This document shows, piece after piece, positions 37,001-48,899 of a DNA stretch of 64,000 nucleotides. The notes under the pieces are model-generated. The model was not told the origin of the DNA, did not search any database, and saw nothing but the letters and a program-made list of their open reading frames with translations. Made by a program: the position numbers and the translations under genes. The stretch covers positions 382,576 through 446,575 of the forward strand of contig VWYX01000218.1 in assembly GCA_013396525.1 (NCBI GenBank), given 5' to 3'. Every line of letters begins with the position of its first letter. Position 1 is the first letter of the stretch. Source of the DNA: Chaetorhynchus papuensis (lineage: Eukaryota > Chordata > Aves > Passeriformes > Rhipiduridae).

Positions 37001-39180
37001 TGCTCTAGTATGAGCAGGCAATCTGATTCTTTTACAACTACATGAAATACAGAGTTATAAGTGCACTCCCAAACTCCTAAGTAAATCCTAAGCAAATACA
37101 AATGTGTTATAATGTAATGATGCTGCATTGCAGTTGCTCATTTCTAATAGCTAAGCTTCTGTTAGAAGTTGGAAGCAGCTCTCACACAAACAGATACTTA
37201 GTCTGGAGAACTAGAGGTAAAGCATGGTGTTCGGCGACAGAATTTTTTGACATCCTTTGGACTCATTCTGAATTCCTGAGTAGCCAACAGCTTGGAGACC
37301 TTGTATTAGAAGTGACACCATTTGGGTTAAAGCAAGAAGAGGTTATCTTAAACTGTATGTATATATACATGAGAAAAATAAAATTAAAGAAACAAGACAA
37401 AACAAAACATGAACAAACTTAAAAGCAATAGTAATAAAGCACACTAGACAACTGTCAGTGATTCCCAGTCTAATTTCTTCTTGGAAATTTTGCAGGGAAA
37501 TAGAGATGTTTGGACCACTCCTCATACAGCTAAAGGCTCCAGGAAACAATATTACTAAGTAATTTAAATGCTTTGCTTTAATATTCATAGAAGCAAGGAT
37601 TCTCAAAGCCCATAATAGGCTTTCATTGTGTGTAATGGTTATGAATATGCTTTGATTCTGATAAAGTCTTCAAAGCAGTTACAGACTATCAACTTCTACA
37701 TTTATGAAAAAAACCACTAAAATTTGGTAATACAGCAGAGGTGAGAGGCAAGAAATTATATATCTGGAAATACCAAAAGAGATGTAGTCAGGGTAGAGCA
37801 GGAGACAGGAATAGGAGACTTTAGAAAAGACAGTATTTTCCAAGACATGGGCACAGAAATAGAAATCTTGTCCCACCTGTACAATTTTCATCATTTCAAA
37901 GGATCCTAGAGAATTTCAAAATATTTGAGAGTCAGTGGTTACCTCTAAAGTAGCCTTTTATTCCAGGCCAAAAGCGGCCTCATGAAGGAAGTCCCCCAGT
38001 TGCCTCCAATTACTATGTGCTTGTTTGCATAGCAGAGCAGTCTCTGAATGCATGAACTGATATTCTTTTGGGTGAGACTGATATTCAGTGCAGGACTTCA
38101 CTGCCACCTAATAACACTTCAGCTGGAAACAGACATTCACTTCATGCAAGCCAAGAGCTAACCTGAAGTGATCATTCCCCACTTCAAACACATTCCATGG
38201 ACATCCTCAACAACTTGCTACCAGCTAAGGCAGACATAGCCAGAATAAAAGGGACATCAGTAGCTCATGCAGAGGAATTGTGCATGTGTGCTATAGCATG
38301 CGAGTACTGTTTTTCTCTGCCTTCAAAGGAACATGTTGCAAAATTTATAAAATTGAATTATTACTATTCCATATGCAGACTAGAATGAAGTTTATCCTAT
38401 GGTAATACTTAAAATTTATGCATGGAATTTACTCTGCTTAAACCTGCACACAAAACAGATTAATGCTGAGCAGGAAAAGCAGTTGAATAAGTGCAGCAGA
38501 TGTGTTTTCCACATTTTAATAAGCAAGAGTGATACTTGGCCTGAAGTTAAGTTTTCCTCAGTTCAACTTTTGAGTTAGATGCCAGGTGGCAATAAATACA
38601 CCTACTTTGGTGTTACACCTGTAAGAGGTGTCAATTCCAAACTGAGTCACTTGAACACCATTTAAGGTCAAGTCTTCAGCTCTTTGTCTCTCATGTCAGA
38701 CTGAGAAATCAGATTATCTTAATACAAGTGTTGAATTTTAAGGCATCCAGTGCACACACACACAAAAAAAAAAACCCTGATTGTATTTTTCAAGCCCTTG
38801 CAGGTGTTCAAATAGGCCAGCAGAGTACATGTATCAGTCAGTCACTATTATCATGCCTTTTTGCATGAGACAGATTCAAAATTGTACCCAAGTATCTCAT
38901 AAACCAAAGTCAAGGCCGAAATGAACATAATAAAAAAGGTTTATAATTCAGTCACAGCTGAAAAAGTCATCATTAATCTTAATCCCAGACATTTTAACAG
39001 GTCTTGCTAAGCATTTTTTCATGAACAGATGTTCAGCAGAGACTACTTGGTGAAAACATATTTACTCTACTTGACACAAAAAAAAAGACCAATGTTGGCA
39101 AGTCTGTTTAAATGAGGAATTCTCTAGACTATGGAACTCCTGAGGCAGCTACAAGATAGATAATATCTAGCTTTTAGCAC
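37001..39180. other. Intergenic, no gene seen
   Basis: AT-rich sequence with open frames up to 106 codons and no recognisable protein. A short CA-repeat followed by an A run lies at about 38754-38774. Confidence 0.55.
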
Positions 39181-41010
39181 AAGGGTAATGAGGAAATCGT
39201 TTCAACAAAGCAACAGTGAAACATACGGAGTTACTACAGACATCCACATAATAACTGGGGACATGATAATTACAATGTCAATCAAGGTGGAACACGATCA
39301 GAAAGAGATGAAAGGGAAGGCAAAGATCCAAGTAGAAAATACTAATTTAATTCAAGTGAAGACTAAAAGATGGTAAATAAAAAATGAATTTAGACAGATG
39401 ACAGCAAAGACGACTTCAGCAGAAGTGAAAATGAAAATTTTATGGTACAGGAAGATGTACAAAAGATTCTGCAGATAATGAGAGTAACCACAGAGGGTAC
39501 CCAAGGGAAGACAACTTTGCTGAGACTACAGGATAACTTGGCAGTGGCTGAAGAAACATGATGGAGCTCCACAGCAGCTAAATACAGTATTCTGTTACGT
39601 GAGTAGTCCTTGCTGGCCAACAAATGGATGTAAATTCACAGCTTTAATTCTCTTATTGTCTGACTTTACAAACATCACATTGCTTTTCAGGCACTGTATA
39701 CTTTTCTAGATTAATCTCCCTAGCCCAGCCATCATTTCCGCATGTAAAGATAGCTTAGAAATTTTTACAGTACAAATAAAGTGAACTCTGACTGAAGCAG
39801 AATGAAGTTTTATAGAAACTGAGAAGGGAAACCTGGCTTCTATATTTGCCCATAGGAGCTATGGCACACAAAACTTCAACAGCAGAAAATGGAACAGATG
39901 AGACAGAGAGGTGTTTTGTTGTTATCCTACCATGAGTGGCATCTAATGGATAACTGTACAGGATGTTAAAAGGATAATAATAATATCACAAAAACTGGTC
40001 AGATGAGAAAAGCCAATGCTTCTTGAGATGGATACCCAATATAGATGTTTTTGGAGACGAATGCATCCCTGACAAGCATTTATTGCTTTTCTGAAAATCT
40101 GTTCACAAATAGGACATGAAGAATGACTTTTTCTATGTAACACACACTTCTGTGATTTGCACGATCTCGGTAAATTTGCAGTAGAGTATTCAAAGTTATA
40201 AAGAGGGTACTATGCCAAAAAAGCAGCCAAATGGTTTAGACCACACAAAACAAAGACCTGTATGACAGTCTCAGGCAGGTATTCACAACCAGACTGAGCT
40301 GGTGATAAAGACTGAGCTCAGAAGAGTTAAGTGTTAGCAATCTCTAACCTACACAGGTATAATCAGCAGATTATCACAAGTATGCCCCAGGCCTAGTGAT
40401 GAGGACATTATTTGCCTGAGATATTTTTAATGGGAAATGGCAGAGGGAGTGTATTGTGATACTACCTTTTCAAATTAGTCACAAATAATTATCAGAAAAC
40501 TTCCTTTAGGGAGAGGTTTCATATGTAAGGCTCAGAATCTGTGAGACTGACGTATCAATATAAGCCATTGTCAGCCAAAATCTCATTAGCTCACAGAGTT
40601 CCATCTAGAATGCTGTGTTCTTGGTCTCACTCTATGTCTGGTGGAGCTACAGTTAGGAAGTGAAATCAGAAAATATGGAAACCAATGGATCACATCCTAA
40701 TTTGATGATGAATCCCATGAAGATGAATTACAAAATCCAGAGGACAGACTAAGGAGCAAGTCATGACAGCTCGAATGGCAGCAGGTGTAAATCAAAAGCA
40801 ATCCACAGCAATACTTATCCAGGGCTAAGATGTAAAATGACTTTACAATGAAGAGCTGTTCCTATGCATGACTGCCACTTAGGATCAGAAAAGTGACAAA
40901 TTTGTTGTGCCCTCCCTTCACAATTACTTCTGACAGTGAAAGAACAGTGGTGTAAATAAGACAACCGTAATGGTAACCAATATGATCTCATTGCTGCGTA
41001 TTCTAGTTAG

Positions 41011-43739
41011 TAATGATTTGGAGTTTATTTTGTGGAAACACAAATTGGACATAGCTGCTTTGTAATTGATCTCATAATAGGGAGAAAGAAGGTAGTTGTA
41101 CTTTATTCCTTTAATGCTTTTCTTTTTTTTAAGGAAAGGAAAGAAGAGTAGAGGAATAAGCACTGTTTCACATCTCAGGAAACAAGCTGCTTCCTTGGTC
41201 TTACTGAGAACTGGAAATTTTGCATGCCGAGAGAATACCTTTTTATCTAACACTGAAAGAATATTCGTGATTTATATGCCTAATGCAATAGTTTATTTTA
41301 CCTGAGTCCACCCATCTGAAATACGTTTAATTTTCCCATCTCAGATAAAATTGTGACATTAGCTAGAATTTTCATTAAAATATATTCTATACAGAAATGA
41401 CATGGATCTTAAATGAGCTGTGATAGTCTTCCTAACATAAAATTCACATGATTTTCTGTCTGTAAGCTGAGACAAAGTGGAATGCTAATATTTATGCTGT
41501 GTTTCCATTTTTTCGTGCTTTCACTGCTGTCTTAGACTAAACAAAACAGTTCTATTCTAAAGCAAGAGACTGCACAGTTACTTTAAAGAATTAACAGAGC
41601 TTCTAGAGTATTTGCTTTTAAGGGACTAATGAGAGATACAAATATTAAATAAACATAATGAAAGACAAATATACACATTATCTAAGTAAAAAACAAGTTA
41701 TAAGAATAGTTTGGCTCTATGTTTATTTAACCATGCATACACAGCTGAGGTTATCTATTTAAAATAATAAATACGCCTATTATTTCATTGTCCTGCATAT
41801 TGTTTTATTTCATTTCCATTTCCACTTATTATTAATAAGGAATAAGGGCATATTATTTGTACATCTATATTTCTCCTTCCGTGACACAAATTTAATAAAT
41901 CACAGTGTGAGACACAAATACAGTCTTAACCACTGAAGTGAACTAAAGGTTTGTACTTTGAAGTAAAACTGTCAAACACCACATTGCTTTAGTAAGATTT
42001 CAAAAAATATATTCAGGAAAACTAGTGAAGTGTATTGATTGAGTTTGTATTTAGTTGGTGCCAGTTCCATAACCTGCATTAACAAGAAACTGCAAACAGA
42101 AATCAACCTGTCTCTTCCTCAGTGGTGCTTGGGACACCCTTCTTGAGAGGATCATGACCATTCCAATATCCAGTAAATTACTACTGATGTATCAAAAGTA
42201 CAGGAAATTCAGTCTTATCTAACAATGAATAACTGCTAATTCCAAGAAAAGCTATTTGTATCAATCAACTTAGGCAATTTTATTACCATTCATAGCATTT
42301 CAATCTCTTTTTCACATCTTTTCTGTCCTCATATCATGTATCAAAACATTTCCCTGCAAGTTCATCTCCATGTTTTAACTTCATACTAGTTTATATCTCA
42401 TTGCATATTCTGTAGATGTTCAGATCATGCTCCTGTGTTTTCTTCATCATCGTCACTATTATGCAAAAGGGTAAATTAGTTACAGATCAGCATAGCTTAT
42501 GAAAATGGTGTTCAGATACAATGATTGCAAATAACGGCTTTGTATTTACATATATATATATTCTCAAAGTACTTAAATTTACAAGTAAACATTAAATGAG
42601 TAGGTTCCATTGAATTGAAGCTGCTTACCTACTTAAGTTTAAGCACACGTCTAAATATTTGCAAGATCTGATCTTTAGAAGATTTCGTTAGAAGAGGAAT
42701 AGCTTTGTATACTAACTGTATATTAAGAAGATCCCTTGGTTTTGTCCCTGAGGCAAAAAAGGGACACAATTTTCTGGTTTATAAACGAGAATTATTTCAA
42801 AGTTTTTTGACATTTGGAGATAAAAGAAGCAGTGAAGCCCTATATCCCTCTGATATTCTCATAGTATTTTTGGCATATGTAACGGGTGTTTTAGAAGAGT
42901 TTAGCAAAAGAGCATAAGTTTCCTTCAGAATTTATTGTATTACATGAATTTTAAAAGTTGTATTCCTGTGAAAAATTGTCATCCATAAGGACTTAAGCCA
43001 GGTTCTGCCAAAAGAAATGCAAATCTGGAAACTCTTTATTGAAGTCAATGGATATGTTCCAGATTTAAATGGCTGCAAATAAGAGTAGAGTTTGGCTTCA
43101 CATTTTAATCACTGTCAGAAATTTTTGAGAAGAGTAGGATATTTGACAAATTATTTTTATATAGTTTTCCTCTGGAAGGAAATATTTTTTGTTGTTATGC
43201 TGTCAGCTGGAAAAACTATGGTTATTTATTCCAACCCTTGCAAAATGAGGCTGGTAGTTTTGTCACATAGGATGAACACAAGACTGAGTCATGGTTACAG
43301 TATGCTGGGTGTGGCTACAAAAGAAAGAAATATTCCTTATCTTGAAAATATTTGGGTTTTTTTGGGGGGGCAGTGAGGATGGGGCAAATATTGGTGATTT
43401 CATCAGTGAGTGGGTGTGTTCCCAGCAAATTAGCTGGGTATGCCAGCTGGGTAGGGCTCTCTATGAACTTTTGGTATCAGAACATAATAGTAAATACAAC
43501 AAATATTCTAATAAGAAATAACAGAAAATCTTGAAATTATAGGAAAAACTTTACACTAAGTTTGAAAGTGCCTAAACCATCTGAGGGAGGGATACAGTTT
43601 TCACAACAAACGTTTTTCCAGGTTCCTGCTATTGGGTGCAAGGACAGGTAGATCACACACAGTTACCATATTTGTCCATCTATAACTTCCAGGTTACCCA
43701 CTAAAATCCAGTGCAGTTCAGCAGCCATGTGGATTAAAC
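41011..43739. other. Intergenic, no gene seen
   Basis: AT-rich sequence with a short TA-repeat near 42550-42562. Open frames are all under 110 codons and unremarkable. Confidence 0.55.
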
Positions 43740-44601
43740 ATAAGTCTCAATATCATAGTAAAAGGCTAGAGCAGAGCATTTTTGCTGTTGCCTCTGGTCT
43801 GCAACAGCCTGCTGCTTTTCCCTCCTGGAATCCACTGGCCCAGGTTTTCTTTTGGTCTCCCCCTTCCACTTCAACCTCCCTCCTCCCCGACTTCCACGGC
43901 TCACACTCCCTGTGACCACAGACACACTGCTGTCAGTACCTACCCCCTCCTTCCCCCTTGCAGACTTACCTGAATGTGTGGGTTATGTGAGCAATTCTTT
44001 TCAAATATCAGAACTTTAAAAAGGCATGGATTGCAAAATGCAAATACTTACTCGGGAAAATACCACACTCAGCTTGTGCACATGAAGAACACATATCCCT
44101 CCCTCTTTCAGACTTGATTTCTGTGTGTCGGGTGACAGCCTCGGGATCTCCCCCAGCATCCATCAGAACTGGGACTGTCCAACCACCCCAGCATTGGGAA
44201 GGGCCTGGTGGCAGGGAGGCACCCAGACCCCAGACCCACAGATGTTCACCATGGCTGTGAATCACTGAAGCTGGGTCTCTGACCAGCCCCAAGTGGCTCT
44301 GGAGGCCCGACCGTGGCCACTTGAAACCACCTCTCCCCGTGCCACCTGGTGGGACAGGGCTGTGTGCGGTGGCCTGTGGGATCCACAGACATTGAAACAC
44401 ACGGAACACACAGGCAGGGGTGAGACACTCCCAAAGAGGGGAATCATGGTGAGCTGAAGAACCATCCTCTTGTTTAACCTCAGTGTCACAGGGGCTGAGA
44501 AGAGGTGAAGGACTCTGGCCAGATAACACACAAACACAGCCCTGCACTGGGATAGCAGCATCAGACAGGGAGGGATATTCTCCAAAAGCATACAGAAGCA
44601 A
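43740..44601. other. GC-rich island of unknown nature
   Basis: A sharp rise in G+C relative to both flanks, with a pyrimidine-rich left part (43790-43970) and a mixed GC-rich right part. The - strand carries the longest open frame in the window (197 codons, 44008-44601). It opens with TTG rather than ATG, is rich in Gly, Pro, Ser and Trp, and shows no known domain. The abrupt edges would fit an old LTR or other insertion, or a regulatory element. CpG dinucleotides are present but not dense enough by eye to call a CpG island. Confidence 0.4.
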
Positions 44602-47059
44602 TAAGACAGTTATAAAAAGTGTTTCCTACCTTGAAAATGATTCTTTTTCTTCCTTTTTTTTTTTTAAGTAATATTGATGTTAGTCCCATTCCTTGTTTTT
44701 CCCGCAACACCCAGTGTTCAGGCCAGCAATGTAGGAACCATTTCACACAGTCTCAGAGAAGTTCTAGCAGCAGGTAATCCACCTGATGGTGACCACTTAG
44801 GCTTCTGGGCTTTTTTTGTCTAAATACCACTGATCTGTCCAACCTACTCTAAACTGAAAAATTACTGATACTAAGATTATTGAGAAACCAAAAAGTGTTT
44901 GATATACCTTGTGCACTAATCTGAACAGTATATTCTGCATCAGTCTACCTTTTAAATATCTGCTTGAAATAGGGAGCTGCTAAGCAGCCCTTTAAATGTT
45001 TTTGCAGGCCTGAATAAAGCTTTTTCTCTGCATCAGGGCTTAGTAGATGGCATGTTTGCTGAGATGATACACAGAGCAGAGGGCAGGTGCTGGAGTCACA
45101 GCTTGTTCTTCCAGATCTCAGGGGAGAACAGGAAGCTCTTAAAAGTTTGTCTCTCTAACATTTCCCTTATTAGCACATTTGTTCTATATTTGTTTTGTAT
45201 TCACCTCTGCCAGTAAACACCTTTCAGCACGACTTCTAGCAATAAATTATCTTATAAATGAGGATACTTGGGACGGATTTTAAAGTGGAAGCATACTTTT
45301 TATTGAGTTAAACAAAGATAATTTTCAGCCTACATAATGAACATGTCCCAGAGAAATATCTGCATGCCAGAACTCAGTCCTGATGCTTTTCGTCTGAATT
45401 CTGTCATTTAGGTCTCCTATGAAGATTCTCACTTCCCATGTGAGGAAGCATGAAATCCCTCAGAGTTCTTCCCCGAGGACTGGCCACATATTGCAATAGA
45501 ACTGCAAATATTCAATACTCCCTTTACTCTTTCTTATTGTTGTTAAGTGTTTTTAAGGACAGACACACAGAGACAGACAAAAGACAAACAAAATATTGTC
45601 TATGAGTCAACCTGGATACAATGAAAATTTTCTTCTGGAGACAAAAACCCGATTACCAGAAACCCAGTTCACACACTACTTCAATGGCACATTCAAGAAT
45701 AAAAGACAGCAAGCACCAAAATATGAGCTAGGGATTTCACTACTGTTCAAAGAAGAGAACAAGAATTGGTCTGGACAAGTTGATCCTTCTTCTTAAGACT
45801 GTTTTTACCTCAAGTTCCATTGGATTTCCTTCCTAACCTGAATATCCTTCCTTGTCCCGTTTTAGGAACAAAGTTCTCATTTCAACATTAAAGTGCTACT
45901 TGACTCCCTGTAACAAAAAGAAAACCAACTTACTAAGACCTCAGTGATATGTTAATTTTAAAAAGCTAGTAACTAAAAGACTTTTGGTTTCTTCTAGAAA
46001 ATTATTTTATTTTCTTTTGTCTAGCTATACTCTTCTCAATAGACCTTATCTTATCATTTTTTATGCCAGGTGTTTGCTCCTATGCCTATGTTCCCTATGA
46101 AAGTGAAGATATTTTAGATAAAGTCTTCAATAGCTGGATTTATTTTTTTCTCAGTAAAATGCTGATAATGGAGCAAAGGCTTTACCTGCAAGGAAATTAT
46201 TACAGCATATGAGAGCAAATGTCATATTAGTCTAATACATAAAAAACCAGGTGCTTTTAGGTTTGTAACCCATAACGTTGTTCTGCAATAAAACTTGGGC
46301 CAGGTTCTAAATCTTTCATTACTGACACCCAAAAGTAAATTATCTATTGTAAATGATGTAATTTTCAAAGCCCCTTTTCTTTCTCTTCACAATGTCATAA
46401 CAACACCTGATAGCAGCTTTTATAGCTGACACCTCAAAATCCCTGTTGGCAAATATAATTTGCTGTTTTAAAAAAATGTGCTTGTTATCTGTAGAAACCA
46501 ATGAAACCCTGGTCTGCAGTGAACCCACGGTCAGGTCATCCACATATAAGTGGGCTTTAAGCCTAGAAGGTACTATCATGATCTTTTGTTATGACCAGAT
46601 AGACACAGCAGATAGGGAGCAGATGAGCAAGTGCTGCATTAAGTCAGTAGCTTGCTCTTGAATTGAATTATATCACTGTAAAGAAGAATTGAACTTCTAC
46701 CAGCTAAATTTTAAGAAATTAATGGAAGCATATGCTGGGAATACGCAGTGGAAAGACAGCTTGGAAGAGAGCCTTTACACCTGGGCCCATGGTAATAAAA
46801 ACATCAGACTCATTTGGCAAACCAAAATTAAAGTGAAATACACCTACAGGGCTAAGATTTCAGCCTCTGGACTATGCATTCTCATTCAGAGATGTAAAGG
46901 TAAATCTCTTAGCTTCACCTGCAGCTGTACACTGCTCGTTCTGCAGGATGTCTGTGACTGCTTGAAGAACATTTTATTGATTGTTAGTGATATACTTTTA
47001 ACATCCAATCCAAGATTTTTTTCAGGGTCAGTCTATGCGTACTTGTTCTTGTGCCAGCA
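44602..47059. other. Intergenic, no gene seen
   Basis: AT-rich sequence with a T run near 44655. The 128-codon frame at 46689-47075 shows no recognisable domain and partly overlaps the old CR1-type fragment that follows. Confidence 0.55.
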
Positions 47060-47310
47060 TTGTTCTTTAACTTAAACAGATGAGTTCCCTCATGGTGTTT
47101 ATCCCTGAGGAGATCAATCTTAGCCCCTCTCAGCCTTCCTTTTGCACAGTTCAATAAATCACACCCTTCCACTATCTCTCATTACTTGTGTTCTCCATTC
47201 CTGCTGTCACCCTAGTAGTCTTCTCTGCATATGAACTAGCTTCAGTTTAATTTTTTGCGTATCTGTGACTGGAGTTTTAACTATTCCAGATGACTGCAAC
47301 ACCATTGTCC
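47060..47310 (-). mobile_element. Ancient CR1-type LINE 3' fragment, - strand
   Basis: The + strand resembles an inverted CR1 3' section with many changes: GAGGAGATCAATCTTAGCCC, CTCTCAGCCTTCCTTTTGCA, and GTGACTGGAGTTTTAACTAT followed by TCCAGATGACTGCAACACCA. The last pair corresponds to the ACTGGACACAGTACTCCAG and TGAGGCCTCACCAGTGC landmarks of better-preserved copies. Limits are approximate. Confidence 0.5.
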
Positions 47311-48899
47311 TGCTCACCAGCTCCCCTGGAATTCTCCTGGTGGGGAACTTTTCAGTCTCATTTGTCTTCTTTCATGGCTCCAGCCCTTGAGCAATTTACA
47401 CCCATGTCATGACCATCAAAAACAGTTATAGTTATCTTCCTTAACTGCTTGCAACTTACAGCAAATATCTTTGTTATCAACCCCCAAATCATGTGTTCAT
47501 GACTATGCTGAAACTCCATATAGATGACATTCTGAACCAAATCTCTTCTGAGCAGATCAAACAGTAGCAAGAGACACACATGCATGGCTAAGAGCAGTTG
47601 AAGACATGGAATGAAATTGCTAAACCTTCTCATATAACCACAACAGGATTAAGCTTAATGCTCGCTCATACAATAGTAAGCATTTAGAGGGAGAGAAAAC
47701 CCAAACTTGGCAGCATCCAAGTATGGAGAAATATAAACAAATACTGTAAATCAATACAGTGGTTAGATTCTTTTTTTCTGGTAAAATGTTTTTAAGCTTG
47801 GTAAAGTTTTTGTTAAACACCAAAATGCCAAATACAGTGAACTTACTGAAAATTCTGCATGCTTTCATACCTCAGAAATAAGGAAAGAGTAAAAAGAAAC
47901 ACAATTTTTACTTCCCAAAATTTGAACATGTAAATAGCAAGCACCAGCTTGTGTAGAAAAGTCTGAGATTAAAGTTGTAAAAAATCATTTCATAACTTGC
48001 TGACTATTTGCACCTCCCACCTCTTAAATGAACTTTCTTTAGTAGTGTAAGGTTTTCTCAACCTACCCTTGCAAGCTCTAGCATTGCAGTGAAATGGGAA
48101 TTCAGGTGTCTATTTCTGTAGTGAATGTCCCAATGACCAAACAGAGTCACTCTTCTTGTTCCAGTTTTTGGTATCTCACTCTTTTCTTTCTGCAGTTTCC
48201 ATAAGATGGACTGCAACAGGAATAGTTGAGAGAGCCATTCCACACCCAGGAAGTTAGAATGCTCTTTCAGGAGGTAAAAGACATGATTTCAAATTTCAAA
48301 AATCTCTCATGGAGAATGCCAGACTCCAAATTCTATGTCTGATTATCCCAGCCTCTAGTCAAAAGTAAAGGTAATATTTCACTGGATTCATGAATACACG
48401 CCCTCCTTTTGCTTTTGTGACAAAACATGGAAAGCATTCCTTTTGAAAAAAGAGTTTTGCTAAGAGTAGGGAATGAAAGTAAGGAACAAGCTTATTTCAG
48501 TACAGCAAACAACAAAACATATCCATTTAATAGAAAATATTTTCTTCTTTTAATTTTCTGGTCAAGAAGCCAAAACAGAGAACTTATTTTTTGCTTCCTT
48601 TTTCATATCTTAGTCACTGCAGAGTCTTGCAGCTGCATATTTTGACACTTTGACAGATACTTCCAGATCTGCCCAATGGCTGAGGAATGACTCTCACTTG
48701 GAAGCACTGTCTGAGACATGGGAACACACAATGCTTTTTAAAGGGGAACTGAACTAAGCTTTCCCTTATTTTTTTTGGATCATTGTGTGTATAAAAGGGA
48801 AAGAACTCTTCTGCTATGCCTTGTTTCTTATATCAAAATGTTCATTGCTACCGCTGGGGAATATTGGCCTTTTGATCTGATTCTTTATGGAATTTTGTT
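47311..48899. other. Intergenic, no gene seen
   Basis: No repeat family or coding segment recognised. Open frames are below 95 codons. Confidence 0.5.

Noticed and set aside
39943..40143. Zinc-finger-like pattern (SCPICEQIF...CQGC...H) on the - strand
   Set aside because: The Cys/His spacing does not fit a standard C2H2 or RING finger, the frame is only 66 codons and it soon becomes hydrophobic low-complexity sequence.
44008..44601. 197-codon - strand frame as a coding gene
   Set aside because: No ATG start, low-complexity Gly/Pro/Ser composition and no domain. Kept only as part of the GC-rich island observation.
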